Positions 1 through 9,216 of a stretch of DNA of 48,903 nt are shown in pieces. The notes under the pieces were generated by a model that was given only the letters and a program-made list of their open reading frames with translations, had not been told where the DNA came from and did no database searches. This DNA comes from Clostridiales bacterium. Lineage in GTDB: Bacteria; Bacillota; Clostridia; Oscillospirales; Acutalibacteraceae. A program made the position numbers and the translations under genes. The DNA lies in contig JAAVYX010000098.1 in the NCBI GenBank assembly GCA_022791355.1, forward strand, positions 1-48,903, read 5' to 3'. Each line of letters opens with the position of its first letter. Positions within the stretch are counted from its first letter, which is position 1.

Positions 1-1
1 G

Positions 2-1861
2 GCCGTGCGCAAGCGGCCGGGCATGTATATCGGCTCCACCGGCGAGAAGGGCCTGCACCATCTGGTCTACGAAATCGTGGACAACGCCATTGACGAGACC
101 CTGGCCGGCTACTGCGACAATATCGTGGTGGAAATTCTGGAGGGCAACGTCATCCGGGTGGACGATAACGGCCGGGGCATCCCGGTGGGGATTCATCCCA
201 AGCTGGGCATTCCCGCCGTCACGGTGGTGCTGACCGTACTCCACGCCGGCGGCAAGTTCGGCGGCTCGGGCTACAAGGTGTCCGGCGGTCTGCACGGGGT
301 GGGCTCCTCGGTAGTCAACGCCCTGTCCACCTGGCTGGAGGTGGAGGTAAGGGACGGGCAGCATATTTACCGGCAGAGGTTCGAAAGGGGTAAGCCGGTC
401 TATGATTTGAAGGTGGTTGGGGACACGGATAAGACCGGCACCACCATCACCTTCCAAGCCGACCCGGAGGTTTTTACCGACACCACCGTTTACGATTACG
501 AGGTGCTTTTAAACCGTCTGCGGGAGCAGGCCTTTTTAAACGCCGGGGTGCGGATTCATCTGTCGGATCAGCGGCCCGATTCCGAGGGGCGCAGCGACCT
601 GCTCCACTACGAGGGCGGCATCCGGTCCTACTGCGACTTTCTGATGGAGAAGTCCAAGCGGGAGAAGCTCAACGACCAGCCTATTTACCTGTCGGGGGTC
701 AAGGGAACCAGTACGGCCGAAATCGCCCTGCTCTTTAACGACGGATACGATACCAACATCATCTCCTTCGCCAACAACATTCACACCATCGACGGCGGCA
801 CCCACGAGACGGCCTTTAAAAACGCTCTGACCCGGGTGGTCAACAACTACGGCCGCCGCTTCAAAATTTTAAAGGACAACGACCCCAAGCTCAGGGGAGA
901 CGATATTCAGGAGGGCCTGGTGGCCGTGATCAGCGTCAAGCTGACCGACGCCCAGTTTGAGGGACAGACCAAGGGAAAGCTGGGCAACACCTCCATGGGA
1001 ACCATGGTCAACAATCTGGTAAGCGAGCAGCTTTCGGCCTTTTTGGAGGATAATCCCCCCATCGCCAAGCTGATTCTGGAAAAGGCCATGGCCGCCTCCA
1101 ACGCCAGAGAGGCCGCCCAGAAGGCCAGGGACTTACAGCGCAGCAAAACAGGGATGACCAAGGTTCGTATGCCCGAAAAGCTGGCCGACTGTATTTCGGA
1201 CGACATGAAGCTCACCGAGCTTTACATCGTGGAGGGAGATTCGGCCGGCGGCTCGGCCGTCAAGGGTCGGGACCGAAATTATCAGGCCATCCTGCCTCTG
1301 TGGGGTAAGATGCTCAACGTGGAGAAGGCCCGGGTGGATAAGGTTTACGGCAACGAAAAACTGGCCCCGGTGGTCATCGCCCTGGGCACCGGCATCGGGG
1401 AGGATTTCGATATTTCCAAGCTTCGCTACGGCAAGGTTGTAATCATGGCCGACGCCGACGTGGACGGCTCGCACATCCGCACCCTGCTGCTGACCTTCTT
1501 CTTCCGGTACATGCCCGAGCTGATCGAGCATGGACACGTCTTTTTGGCCCAGCCGCCCCTGTTCAAGGTGGAAAAGGGCAAGAAGCATTTTTACGCCTTT
1601 TCAAACGAGGAACGGGACAAATATATCGCCGAATTGGGCGGCGGCGCAAACGTTCAGCGGTACAAGGGTCTTGGCGAGATGGACGCCGAGCAGCTTTGGG
1701 AGACCACCATGGACCCTGAGTTCCGCACCATGCTCAAGGTGGAAATGGACGACGCAGAAAAGGCCGACGCGACCTTCACCATGCTCATGGGAGACGAGGT
1801 GGAGCCCCGCCGGCAGTTTATCGAGGAAAACGCCCTGCGGGTGGAAAATCTGGATATCTAA
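2..1861 (+). CDS. gyrB: DNA gyrase subunit B, 5' end outside window
   Basis: ATPase subunit of DNA gyrase (GyrA2GyrB2), which introduces negative supercoils using ATP. The reading frame is open at the left edge and already begins inside the conserved RKRPGMYIG segment, so about 20 N-terminal residues are missing and the real start is upstream. Counting from the codon at 5, the GHKL ATPase motifs are DNAIDE (26-31), DDNGRGIP (53-60) and the GGLHGVG lid (94-100). The Toprim domain has EGDSAGG (410-416) and DADVDGSH (483-490). The C-terminal QRYKGLGEMDAEQLW block is intact. Length fits a normal Gram-positive GyrB of about 640 residues. gyrA follows after one intervening gene. ParE (topoisomerase IV) is a close relative, but linkage to gyrA and the origin-type gene order favour GyrB. 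Confidence 0.97.
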   Translation, partial: AVRKRPGMYIGSTGEKGLHHLVYEIVDNAIDETLAGYCDNIVVEILEGNVIRVDDNGRGIPVGIHPKLGIPAVTVVLTVLHAGGKFGGSGYKVSGGLHGVGSSVVNALSTWLEVEVRDGQHIYRQRFERGKPVYDLKVVGDTDKTGTTITFQADPEVFTDTTVYDYEVLLNRLREQAFLNAGVRIHLSDQRPDSEGRSDLLHYEGGIRSYCDFLMEKSKREKLNDQPIYLSGVKGTSTAEIALLFNDGYDTNIISFANNIHTIDGGTHETAFKNALTRVVNNYGRRFKILKDNDPKLRGDDIQEGLVAVISVKLTDAQFEGQTKGKLGNTSMGTMVNNLVSEQLSAFLEDNPPIAKLILEKAMAASNAREAAQKARDLQRSKTGMTKVRMPEKLADCISDDMKLTELYIVEGDSAGGSAVKGRDRNYQAILPLWGKMLNVEKARVDKVYGNEKLAPVVIALGTGIGEDFDISKLRYGKVVIMADADVDGSHIRTLLLTFFFRYMPELIEHGHVFLAQPPLFKVEKGKKHFYAFSNEERDKYIAELGGGANVQRYKGLGEMDAEQLWETTMDPEFRTMLKVEMDDAEKADATFTMLMGDEVEPRRQFIEENALRVENLDI

Positions 1862-2140
1862 GCGTTCAGGATCATCTCTGCTTACCTTACTATCGATTTC
1901 CAAGGGATCATACGGTAAACAGCCGCATGCCGTACGGTCTGCGGCGGCGGCCGAGGGGCGGGCCGTAAAACGGCTACCAGCCGGCCGGTTTGACGCGGGG
2001 GTCTTACAGCCGTACAAACCGGCGGTCTGCCGGCGGGCCGCGCCCCAGGGCGGCCGCATCCGCTATGCCTGCATAGGAGTTGCCGCCCGAAAAACGCCGC
2101 TGGGCGTATGGGCCCAAGGAGATAAACGGTAGATTGACTA
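1862..2140. other. gyrB to YcxB-like gene gap
   Basis: About 280 bases with no credible gene. The overlapping open frames on both strands lack ribosome binding sites and are out-of-frame extensions of gyrB. No clear terminator or promoter is seen; the downstream gene has a strong AGGAGGG site. Confidence 0.6.
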
Positions 2141-2150
2141 GGAGGGCTTT

Positions 2151-2840
2151 ATGGACGATTCAAAGGAAATTTTCAGCGGCCCCATCCACGCGGAATACGC
2201 TTTGGAGCGGTCGGACGTAAAGGACGCGCTGCGCCTGAGCGGCCGGATGAAAAGCCGGCTGGGCCTGCATATATTCCAGTCCCTTTTGGCGGTATTCGGC
2301 ATAGTGGTTTTTCTTTCCAGTATCATGGTCAATCCGTCCAACCTGCTGCATTACTTTTTGGTGCTTCTCTGTCTGCTGATTTTGGGACTGATCTGGATTT
2401 ATCCCTTTGTATCCCAGAGGCAGGCCGTCCGCAAGACGGTGGACGGCAGGCGCATCGAGATCAAGCTTACGGCGGAACACCTATGGGTATCCATTCCCCA
2501 AAGCGGTATGGACGAGTTTTTTCAGCTTTCGGACATAGCGCCCGTCAGACAGAACGACCGGATATTTCTTTTGAACCTGCCCGGCGAGGTCATGCTGGTC
2601 ATACCCAAACGGGCCCTGCCGTCCGGCAGCGAGGCGGCGGCGGCCGCCATCCTGGAAGGGACGGGCGCGGCCTTTAAACAGCCGGACGGAGAAGAAAGGC
2701 CGGCGGCGGAAGAACCGTCCGGCGTGCGGGAACCGTCGGAGGCTGCGACGGAGGACGCAACCGAGGAATCGTTGGAGAACGCGCTGGGGGAATCGTCGGG
2801 GGAACCGGCCGAGCAGACGGCGGAAGAGGACGATTTCTAA
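2151..2840 (+). CDS. YcxB-like membrane protein with acidic tail
   Basis: A 229-residue protein of unknown function. It starts at an ATG eight bases after an AGGAGGG ribosome binding site at about 2140. Residues 1-40 are soluble, followed by two hydrophobic segments (about 40-60 and 64-84). Next is a cytosolic part (about 90-170) ending in VMLVIPKRALPSGSE, which resembles the YcxB-like C-terminal domain found in many Firmicutes membrane proteins. Residues 175-229 are a low-complexity acidic tail rich in E, A and P. It lies between gyrB and gyrA on the same strand, a place where Bacillus has no such gene. The family call rests on the two-helix plus IPK pattern only; no enzymatic motif is visible. 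Confidence 0.6.
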   Translation: MDDSKEIFSGPIHAEYALERSDVKDALRLSGRMKSRLGLHIFQSLLAVFGIVVFLSSIMVNPSNLLHYFLVLLCLLILGLIWIYPFVSQRQAVRKTVDGRRIEIKLTAEHLWVSIPQSGMDEFFQLSDIAPVRQNDRIFLLNLPGEVMLVIPKRALPSGSEAAAAAILEGTGAAFKQPDGEERPAAEEPSGVREPSEAATEDATEESLENALGESSGEPAEQTAEEDDF

Positions 2841-2910
2841 GGAACCTATCTTTTGTATGATTGGACTGGAGACGCACAAAAATTTTACTTTGCAAGGCAA
2901 AGCGTAGAAA

Positions 2911-3100
2911 ATAAAGTTTTCGCCCGCCTTTTTTAAAAGGCGGTGGGGTCGAGGGGCAAGGCCCCCGTCGCGTCCCGCAGGACGCGAAATCCCTAAGGAA
3001 ATAGAGCGCAGGAAGGGAGACGTAAACCTTCCTGGGGAAGGTTTACGTCCGGGAAACCCTCGCCGGGGGTTTCCCGATGCGGCGCAAAGCGACGCATAAG
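2911..3100 (+). repeat. Dispersed hairpin element, copy R1
   Basis: First of three copies of an intergenic element (others at 8931-9163 reversed and 40337-40517). Shared parts in order are a GC-rich hairpin CGCCTTTTTTAAAAGGCG, a GGGGTCGAGGGGCAAGGCCCC block, CCCGCAGGACGCGAAATCC, a long hairpin, CCCTCGCCGGGGGTT and GCGACGCATAAG. In R1 the long hairpin is GACGTAAACCTTCC/GGAAGGTTTACGTC with a TGG loop. In the other copies its sequence differs but pairing stays perfect. A small CTTTGC-AAG-GCAAAG hairpin precedes it at about 2888. Confidence 0.8.
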
Positions 3101-3385
3101 AAGCTATGCTTACGTACTTTCAGCCGACGCTTCTGTGCGAATGGCCCGAGGCTATTCTATATATCCCGGCGCTGAATTTCCGCTGGTTTGTTCCCGCCAG
3201 GTACGCAGAGGACTTGGCCAGACCGGTACGCTGGAAAGAGGTTTGACCAAAGCCCAAACAGAAAATGCCGGTGAGGACCGTTAGAATCCCCACGCATAAT
3301 GGCAAGCACAATCCATAACCGGCCTGGCCGGATTCCGTTTATTATCCGAACCCCGTCGAAACGCAGGGGGAACGGAGAAAGAAAT
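3101..3385. other. Non-coding leader region before gyrA
   Basis: About 285 bases between the R1 element and the gyrA ribosome binding site. No credible gene on either strand; the minus-strand frame near 3120-3311 has no ribosome binding site and no recognisable product. No clear promoter was found. Confidence 0.5.
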
Positions 3386-3398
3386 TAGGTGAAATAAG

Positions 3399-6065
3399 TT
3401 GAGCGATTTCGCAAAGATTTCAGAGAATCAGAAGATTGTCCCGGTGGAGATCGTGGAGGAGATGGAGAAAAGCTTTTTGGAATACTCCATGTCGGTTATC
3501 GTCAGCCGGGCCCTGCCCGACGTGCGGGACGGTCTCAAGCCGGTGCACCGCCGCATACTCTACACCATGCACGAAAACGGTCTGACCCCCGACAAGGCCT
3601 ACCGCAAGTGCGCCGACACGGTGGGTTCGGTTCTGGGCCGCTACCATCCCCACGGCGACGCCAGCGTCTATGACGCGCTGGTCCGTATGGCTCAGGATTT
3701 CTCCCTGCGGTATATGCTGGTGGACGGCCACGGCAACTTCGGCTCGGTGGACGGCTACCCCGCCGCCGCCTATCGATACACCGAGGCCCGTATGAGCAAG
3801 ATCGCCCTGCATATGCTGGACGATATCGACAAGGAAACAGTGGACTTCGAGCCCAACTACGACGACCGTCTCAAGGAGCCCAAGGTGCTGCCCGCCCGTT
3901 TTCCCCAGCTGCTGGTCAACGGCTCCTCGGGTATCGCGGTGGGTATGGCCACCAACATCCCGCCCCACAATCTGGGCGAGGTCATCGACGGTATGTGCTG
4001 CCTTATCGACAATCCCGACGCCCAGCTGGAGGATATCTGCCAGCACATCAAGGGGCCGGACTTTCCAACCGGCGCGCTGATTATGGGTCACGCCGGCATC
4101 CGGTCGGCCTACGCCACCGGCAGGGGCAAGGTGATCGTGCGGGCCCGCACCGAAATCGAGGAGACCCGTAACGGCCGGTTCCAGATCATTGTGACCGAGA
4201 TCCCCTACATGGTCAACAAGCAGAATCTGGTGAAAAACATCCTGGATCTGATCACCGACAAGCGCATCGACGGCTTGGACGACGTGGTGGATTACTCCAA
4301 CCGGGAGGGCATCCGCATTGTCATCGACCTGAAAAAGGACGCCAATCCCCAGGTGGTTTTAAACCAGCTCTTCGCCTTTACCCAGCTGCAAACCACCTTT
4401 GGGGTCATCATGCTGGCTTTAGTGGACGGGCAGCCCAAGGTGCTGACCCTCAAGGAGATGCTCCAGGATTATATCGACTACCAGTGCGAGATCATCGAGC
4501 GGCGCACCCGGTACGATCTGCGCAAGGCCGAGGAACGGGCCCACATCCTGGAGGGCCTGAAAATCGCCTTGGATTTCATCGACGAGGTCATCGCCATGCT
4601 GCGGGCCTCCAAAACCATTCCCGAGGGCAAGGAAAAGCTGATGGAACGGTTTGGGCTGGATGATCCCCAGGCCACCGCCATCGTCCAGATGACCCTAGGC
4701 CGGCTGACCGGTCTGGAACGGGAGAAGATTGAGGAAGAGCTGGCCGCATTAGTGGAGAAAATCGCCGATTTCAGGGACATTCTCGCCAATCATACCCGGG
4801 TGCTGGACATTGTCAAGACCGAGGCTCTCAACCTGCGGGATAAGTTTGCCGACGAGCGGCGCACCGAGATCACCGCCGTATCCGGCGAGGTGGACGTGGA
4901 GGACCTGATTCCGGTTGAGGAATGCGTTTTGACCATGACCAAATCGGGTTATATCAAGCGCCTGCCGTCGGATACCTACGCGGCCCAGCACCGGGGCGGC
5001 CGGGGGATTCTGGGCATGTCCACAAGAGAAGACGATTTTGTGGAAAACATGTACGTCTGCTCCTCCCACGATTACGTTCTGCTCTTCAGCAATCTGGGCC
5101 GGGTCTACCGCATGAAGGCCTATGAGATTCCCGAGGGCAGCCGGACGGCCAAGGGCATGAATATCATCAACCTTCTGCCCCTCCAGCCCGAGGAAAAAAT
5201 TACGAACATTCTGCCCGTTTCGGAATTTGACGACGAGCGGTACGTTTGTATGGTGACCAAACAGGGCTTTATCAAGCGTACCAAGCTCCAGGCCTACAAT
5301 ACCGCCCGCAAGGGCGGGGTCATCGCCATTACCCTGGGCGAGGGCGACGAGCTCTGTTGGGTGCGCATTACGGGCGGCGGCGATCAGTTGATTGTGGCTA
5401 CTAAGAAGGGTATGTCCATTCGGTTCAAGGAGTCGGACGCGCGGCCCCTGGGCCGTACCGCCCGCGGCGTGCGGGCCATCCGGCTGCGGGGTCTCGCCCT
5501 TGCGGCCGAGGACGAGGGCGAGCCGATGGAGACCGAGAGCGAAGCCGAGGAGGAACTGCTGCCCGCCGGCGAGGCCGACGAGGTGGTGGGTATGTCGGTC
5601 ATCCGGGAGGGGGCTACCCTTCTGACCGTCACCGAGACCGGCTACGGCCGCCGCAGTCCCCTGACCGACTATCGGATCCAGTCCCGTGGCGGCAAGGGTC
5701 TGATGAATTACCGTACCGCCCTCTACGGCGACGTGGCCGCCATCAAGGTGGTGGACGAGGAGGACGACGTGATCTTCATCTCCTCCGACGGGGTTATCAT
5801 CCGTATTCCCGTGCATGAAATCAGCATGTTCGCCCGTCCCGCCAAGGGAGTCCGGGTCATGCGGGTGCAGGAGGGCGAACGGCTGCTGACCGTCGCCAGG
5901 TCCTCCCACGACGAGGAGGAGGCGGGCGAGCTGCCCGAAGAAGCCGACGGCGGGCAGAACGCCGATAACGGCCAAGCCGCCAATGATGGGGACGGTCAAA
6001 GCGACGTAGCGGAACCGGTTCAAGCCCCGGAAGGACAGGAGTCGGACCATATGGATAATGCCTAA
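3399..6065 (+). CDS. gyrA: DNA gyrase subunit A
   Basis: Breakage-reunion subunit of gyrase, 888 residues. The TTG start at 3399 is set by AGGTGA six bases upstream and by the usual N-terminal alignment. The catalytic tyrosine is Y127 in [11 protein letters not shown]. The quinolone-resistance region reads [10 protein letters not shown] (83-92), so alanine (A88) occupies the position of E. coli Ser83. The GyrA box of the C-terminal DNA-wrapping domain is QHRGGRG (530-536), supporting gyrase rather than ParC. The protein ends in about 50 acidic, N/G/E-rich residues, longer than in Bacillus. A good terminator follows at 6095-6132. Partner of GyrB, encoded just upstream. Confidence 0.97.
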   Translation: MSDFAKISENQKIVPVEIVEEMEKSFLEYSMSVIVSRALPDVRDGLKPVHRRILYTMHENGLTPDKAYRKCADTVGSVLGRYHPHGDASVYDALVRMAQDFSLRYMLVDGHGNFGSVDGYPAAAYRYTEARMSKIALHMLDDIDKETVDFEPNYDDRLKEPKVLPARFPQLLVNGSSGIAVGMATNIPPHNLGEVIDGMCCLIDNPDAQLEDICQHIKGPDFPTGALIMGHAGIRSAYATGRGKVIVRARTEIEETRNGRFQIIVTEIPYMVNKQNLVKNILDLITDKRIDGLDDVVDYSNREGIRIVIDLKKDANPQVVLNQLFAFTQLQTTFGVIMLALVDGQPKVLTLKEMLQDYIDYQCEIIERRTRYDLRKAEERAHILEGLKIALDFIDEVIAMLRASKTIPEGKEKLMERFGLDDPQATAIVQMTLGRLTGLEREKIEEELAALVEKIADFRDILANHTRVLDIVKTEALNLRDKFADERRTEITAVSGEVDVEDLIPVEECVLTMTKSGYIKRLPSDTYAAQHRGGRGILGMSTREDDFVENMYVCSSHDYVLLFSNLGRVYRMKAYEIPEGSRTAKGMNIINLLPLQPEEKITNILPVSEFDDERYVCMVTKQGFIKRTKLQAYNTARKGGVIAITLGEGDELCWVRITGGGDQLIVATKKGMSIRFKESDARPLGRTARGVRAIRLRGLALAAEDEGEPMETESEAEEELLPAGEADEVVGMSVIREGATLLTVTETGYGRRSPLTDYRIQSRGGKGLMNYRTALYGDVAAIKVVDEEDDVIFISSDGVIIRIPVHEISMFARPAKGVRVMRVQEGERLLTVARSSHDEEEAGELPEEADGGQNADNGQAANDGDGQSDVAEPVQAPEGQESDHMDNA

Positions 6066-6094
6066 GGAAACAAAGGTATAATGTGATTTTTAAT

Positions 6095-6132
6095 CAAGGG
6101 AAAGGCACGAGCTTTTCCCTTGGTTTTTTGTT
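6095..6132 (+). terminator. gyrA terminator
   Basis: Stem CAAGGGAAA/TTTCCCTTG with a loop of about ten bases, followed by GGTTTTTTGTTTTT. A typical intrinsic terminator 30 bases after the gyrA stop. Confidence 0.85.
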
Positions 6133-6160
6133 TTTATGCTGTTTTAATCGACAATTATAG

Positions 6161-6196
6161 TTGAGTTTCGATAAAAAATGTGGTATCATGCCACAT
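6161..6196 (+). promoter_or_regulatory. Sigma-A-type promoter with palindrome over the -10, xre gene
   Basis: TTGAGT (6161-6166), a 17-base spacer and TATCAT (6184-6189). The inverted repeat ATGTGG/CCACAT (6178-6183 and 6191-6196) flanks the -10 box. An operator at this spot suggests that the downstream XRE protein represses itself; that is inference. Confidence 0.65.
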
Positions 6197-6298
6197 ATAA
6201 ACGAATGATTTTCTTCTATTTTATCCACTATATTCGTTTGATTCAATCCATCATCTCTATCCGCGGTGATTGAAAATAATGTGCAAAGGATGATGACA

Positions 6299-6592
6299 AT
6301 GGGGTGTATCAAACGTCCGTATGCAGAGCAGTATCAGCAGTTAGGAAGAAACCTTGCGTATTACAGACGGCTCAGAGGCTATTCTCAGGCGCAGCTTGCG
6401 GAAGCCTTAAATTTGAGCGAGGGCTACATGGGACATATCGAGGCGCAGAATGTGGATAAGGAACCGTCTTTGCACGTGCTCTTTCATATTTCTGAGGTGC
6501 TGGACGTACCCATATATAAGTTTTTTATGGATGCGAAGATGCCCCAGGTTCTGAAAAGAAATCGCAAGGGTACGGAACAAGAGGAAAAGTAA
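6299..6592 (+). CDS. XRE-family HTH transcriptional regulator
   Basis: A 97-residue DNA-binding protein. The frame is open from 6266, but the ATG at 6299 is favoured because AAAGGA lies eight bases upstream; two earlier ATGs overlap that site. The helix-turn-helix is about residues 14-70, with LGRNLAYYRRLRGYSQAQLA, LNLSEGYMGHIE and LFHISEVLDVPIYKFF, matching the lambda-Cro/XRE fold. There is no second domain. It sits alone in an AT-rich islet with its own promoter, palindromic operator and terminator. The base composition differs from the GC-rich neighbours, which hints at acquisition. Targets other than its own promoter cannot be named. Confidence 0.85.
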   Translation: MGCIKRPYAEQYQQLGRNLAYYRRLRGYSQAQLAEALNLSEGYMGHIEAQNVDKEPSLHVLFHISEVLDVPIYKFFMDAKMPQVLKRNRKGTEQEEK

Positions 6593-6599
6593 AAAAATA

Positions 6600-6638
6600 G
6601 AGGGGACAGGTGGGATGGCCTGTCCCTTCTGTTTTTCT
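6600..6638 (+). terminator. xre gene terminator
   Basis: AGGGGACAGG pairs with CCTGTCCCTTCT around an eight-base loop, then GTTTTTCT. It begins eight bases after the stop codon. Confidence 0.85.
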
Positions 6639-6785
6639 AGAAACGGATTTTTACCGCCATAAAGAAACAACGGGCTTTTAGCAAGCTTTATTTACAAAAA
6701 AGTTCTTTTCTACAGAGAATAAAAGTGGTATGATGAAGACTAACATAAATCATAAATGAAACGCGATGGGAGAGGAGGGACCCGT

Positions 6786-8474
6786 TTGCTGCCGGATACC
6801 GTCTATTCCTACTTTTTGGCTATATCCCGCTGGGCGCTGGCCATTCTGGCCATCCTCTTTATTTTGCAGTGGGTCCGCTGCTTTCTCTGTCTGAGACGGC
6901 GGACGGCCGTGCTGGCCACCCTGGTCACCGAGGACGGGGACCGGCTGCCCATAACCTCCTACGAGGCCTCCATAGGGCGCAGAGGGGTCAGCGACATTGT
7001 TTTAAACCTTCCCAACATCTCCCGCAAGCACGCCGTACTGACCTGCACCCCCGAGGGCTGGCGGGTCAGCGACGCCGGCTCTCAGGGGGGCGTAATGGTA
7101 AAGGGGAAAAAAATCAACCGTCCCACCCCGGTGCAGGGCGGGGATAAGATCGCCCTGTCGGGCTATACCCTGTATTTGGACGCGCCCCGGCAGCAGGACG
7201 TGGAGCTGCTAGGGAAGAGAAAGAAAAGGAAGAAGGGACGGCGGGCGGCCTCCTACGGTCTGCTTTCGGCCCTCCTTGGATTTTTCCAGGCCGTCATGTG
7301 TTTGCAGCTGCTCCTTCGTTTTCGGGAGGACCTTCCCCTATTTCTGCCCGTCGCCTTCGGACTGCTCCTTTTGGGTCAGGTTCTTTATACGGCTGTCAAT
7401 CGCCGGATGAAGGGGCCGCCGCCTCTGGCCGAGCAGCTGGTTTTCTTTTTGTCCACCCTGGGTATGGCCGTCTGCGCCACCCTGCGCAGCAGTAGGGGGG
7501 CGGCCGGTATATCTTCCATCATGGCAAAGCAGATGGCCGCCGCCCTTGTGGGCTTCGTTCTTTTCCTGGTCCTGTATAAAATTCTGCAAAACGTCAATCT
7601 GACCATGCGGCTGCGGTACGCGGCGGGTATCGCCGCTCTGGTTCTGCTTGGGGTCAATCTGATTTTCGGCCTGGCTAAGTACGGAGCCAAAAACTGGATT
7701 GAGATCGGCCCAGTTTCCTTCCAGCCCTCGGAGTTTGTGAAAATCGCCTTTATTTTCGCCGGCGCCGCTACCTTGGAACGATTGCTCACCACCCATAATC
7801 TGCTCTTTTTCCTGGGCTTTTCGGGGGCCTGTATCGGGGTGCTGGGTCTGATTCGGGACTTTGGCACGGCTTCCATCTTTTTTGTCACCATGCTCATCAT
7901 CATCTTTATCCGTTCGGGGGACTGGAAGGTCATCGCCGGTATATCGGCCCTGGCGGCCGCGGGGGCCACGGCGGTGGTCTTCATCATGCCCCATGTGGCC
8001 AAAAGGTTCGAGGCTTGGCGGCATGTCTGGCAGTACGCCTCCACCTCTGGATATCAGCAGACCCGAACCATGGTTGCCATCGGCAGCGGGGGACTCTTGG
8101 GCGTGGGGGGCGGCAACGGGTATCTGGACGGGGTCAACGCCGCCAGCACCGACCTGGTTTTCGGCGTGGTTTTTGAGGAATGGGGCGGCGTTGTTGCTTT
8201 AGCGGCCCTGAGCTGCTTTGTCCTGCTGGCCCTTTACGCCTGGCGGCTGGCCAAGACCGCTCAGTCGGCCTACTATTCCATCGCCATATGCGCGGCGGCC
8301 GGGATGTTTTTGTTCCAGACCGCCCTCAACGCCTTCGGCGCAACCGACATTCTGCCCCTCACCGGCGTTACCATGCCCTTTGTCAGCGTGGGCGGCTCCA
8401 GTATATTGTCCAGTTGGTGTATCATGGCCTTCTTTAAGGCGGCGGCCAAAAAGCAGGCCGCGCCGCTCAACTAG
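6786..8474 (+). CDS. FHA domain fused to SEDS (FtsW/RodA) glycosyltransferase
   Basis: Predicted peptidoglycan polymerase of the SEDS family carrying an N-terminal phosphothreonine-binding FHA domain. The TTG at 6786 (562 residues) is preferred to the ATG at 6756 because AGGAGG lies seven bases before it. Residues 10-32 form a membrane anchor. The FHA domain is about 42-132, with IGRRGVSD (63-70) and SRKH (79-82). The SEDS part has GAKNWIEIGPVSFQPSEFVK, RDFGT (with the proposed catalytic Asp), GSGGLLGVGGGNG, FGVVFEEWG and TMPFVSVGGSS, with about ten helices. It is followed by a class B PBP, the expected SEDS-bPBP pair. FtsW, RodA and SpoVE cannot be separated from sequence alone. A TATGAT -10 box at 6729 may drive it. 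Confidence 0.88.
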   Translation: MLPDTVYSYFLAISRWALAILAILFILQWVRCFLCLRRRTAVLATLVTEDGDRLPITSYEASIGRRGVSDIVLNLPNISRKHAVLTCTPEGWRVSDAGSQGGVMVKGKKINRPTPVQGGDKIALSGYTLYLDAPRQQDVELLGKRKKRKKGRRAASYGLLSALLGFFQAVMCLQLLLRFREDLPLFLPVAFGLLLLGQVLYTAVNRRMKGPPPLAEQLVFFLSTLGMAVCATLRSSRGAAGISSIMAKQMAAALVGFVLFLVLYKILQNVNLTMRLRYAAGIAALVLLGVNLIFGLAKYGAKNWIEIGPVSFQPSEFVKIAFIFAGAATLERLLTTHNLLFFLGFSGACIGVLGLIRDFGTASIFFVTMLIIIFIRSGDWKVIAGISALAAAGATAVVFIMPHVAKRFEAWRHVWQYASTSGYQQTRTMVAIGSGGLLGVGGGNGYLDGVNAASTDLVFGVVFEEWGGVVALAALSCFVLLALYAWRLAKTAQSAYYSIAICAAAGMFLFQTALNAFGATDILPLTGVTMPFVSVGGSSILSSWCIMAFFKAAAKKQAAPLN

Positions 8475-8709
8475 CAGTCTGGCAATATCGAAACGACTGC
8501 ATGAGCCAGGAGAAGAATTTTAACGAGCATGTCGGTCTTCCTGTCGAGCGGCCGGTCGACGGCCGTCAAGCATGACAACGCCTCCGGCCCAAGCCAAATG
8601 TCGGCTTCTGACTTGACGGTTGACTAGATCGTTATTTTATGCGTCGCATCGGGAAATCTCCGGATGCTAAATTTTGGGATGGTTCTCTTTGATCTCCTGT
8701 ACGCATTTA

Positions 8710-8864
8710 TTCGCGAAGCGTAAATTTTTGCGAGGGGCTCGAACGCTCCTCACAGAGGATCCCATGCGGGAAACAATGTAGAGACGCTTTAGCGACGCGG
8801 CCGCCGGAACAACCCTAGGCTGTTCGCTTAGACGCCCCGCAGCGAAATCTATACGTTTTTCGGC
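8710..8864 (-). repeat. MITE-like intergenic element, copy A
   Basis: Read on the minus strand, this matches most of copy B (24510-24748). Shared parts are an ATCTATA-type box, CTGCGGGG, GTCTAAGCGAACAGCC, the core hairpin around GCTAAAGC, TTTCCC, CCTCTGTGAGGAGCG and the end module GAGCCCCTCGCAAAAATTT. The end carries a small hairpin CGCGAAGCG. No open frame is conserved, so this is non-coding. Confidence 0.75.
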
Positions 8865-8930
8865 AGGGGCGGACTGGGTTTGTGGATAACTTGGTGGACA
8901 GAAGGGAAAAAAGCGTATGGGAAGGCTTTT

Positions 8931-9163
8931 TTATGCGTCGCTGCGCGCCCCATTGGAGAACCCCCGGCGAGGGTTCGGCCGAAATCTTCCAAAGGAAGAT
9001 TTCGGCTACCCGCGCCTTACGTTTCTATACGCGAAGCGTAAATTTTTGCAAGGCCCTCGATGTGCGGAACGAAAATCTAAGGATTTCGCGTCCTGCGGGC
9101 CGCGACGGGGCCTTGGCCCTCGACCCCACCGCCTTTTAAAAAAGGCGGGCGAAAACTTTTTTA
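8931..9163 (-). repeat. Dispersed hairpin element, copy R3, interrupted by a 52 bp module
   Basis: Reverse-oriented copy of R2 (40337-40517). R2 is 181 bases and R3 is 233. The difference of 52 is explained by one block at about 9027-9078 placed between GTTTCT and AAGGATTT, which are contiguous in R2. The block is a relative of the 52-base unit repeated at 18279-18470. TCT occurs at both junctions, as a short target duplication would give. Confidence 0.85.
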
Positions 9164-9216
9164 TTTGCTATCGCTTTTTTATAATTAAATAGATTTTTTT
9201 TGGGAGGTGTAAGAAT

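Noticed and set aside
4749-6050. Long 433-codon frame opposite gyrA
   Set aside because: Shadow frame produced by GC-rich codon use of gyrA; no ribosome binding site or family resemblance.
8881-8889. Perfect DnaA box (TGTGGATAA) between the SEDS and PBP genes
   Set aside because: Single perfect site with only one imperfect TTATCCACT at about 6230; no cluster or AT-rich unwinding region, so not an origin.
8917-9192. Open frames across the repeats between the SEDS and PBP genes
   Set aside because: They run through the dispersed repeat element and its 52 bp insert, and the same sequence is non-coding in the other copies.
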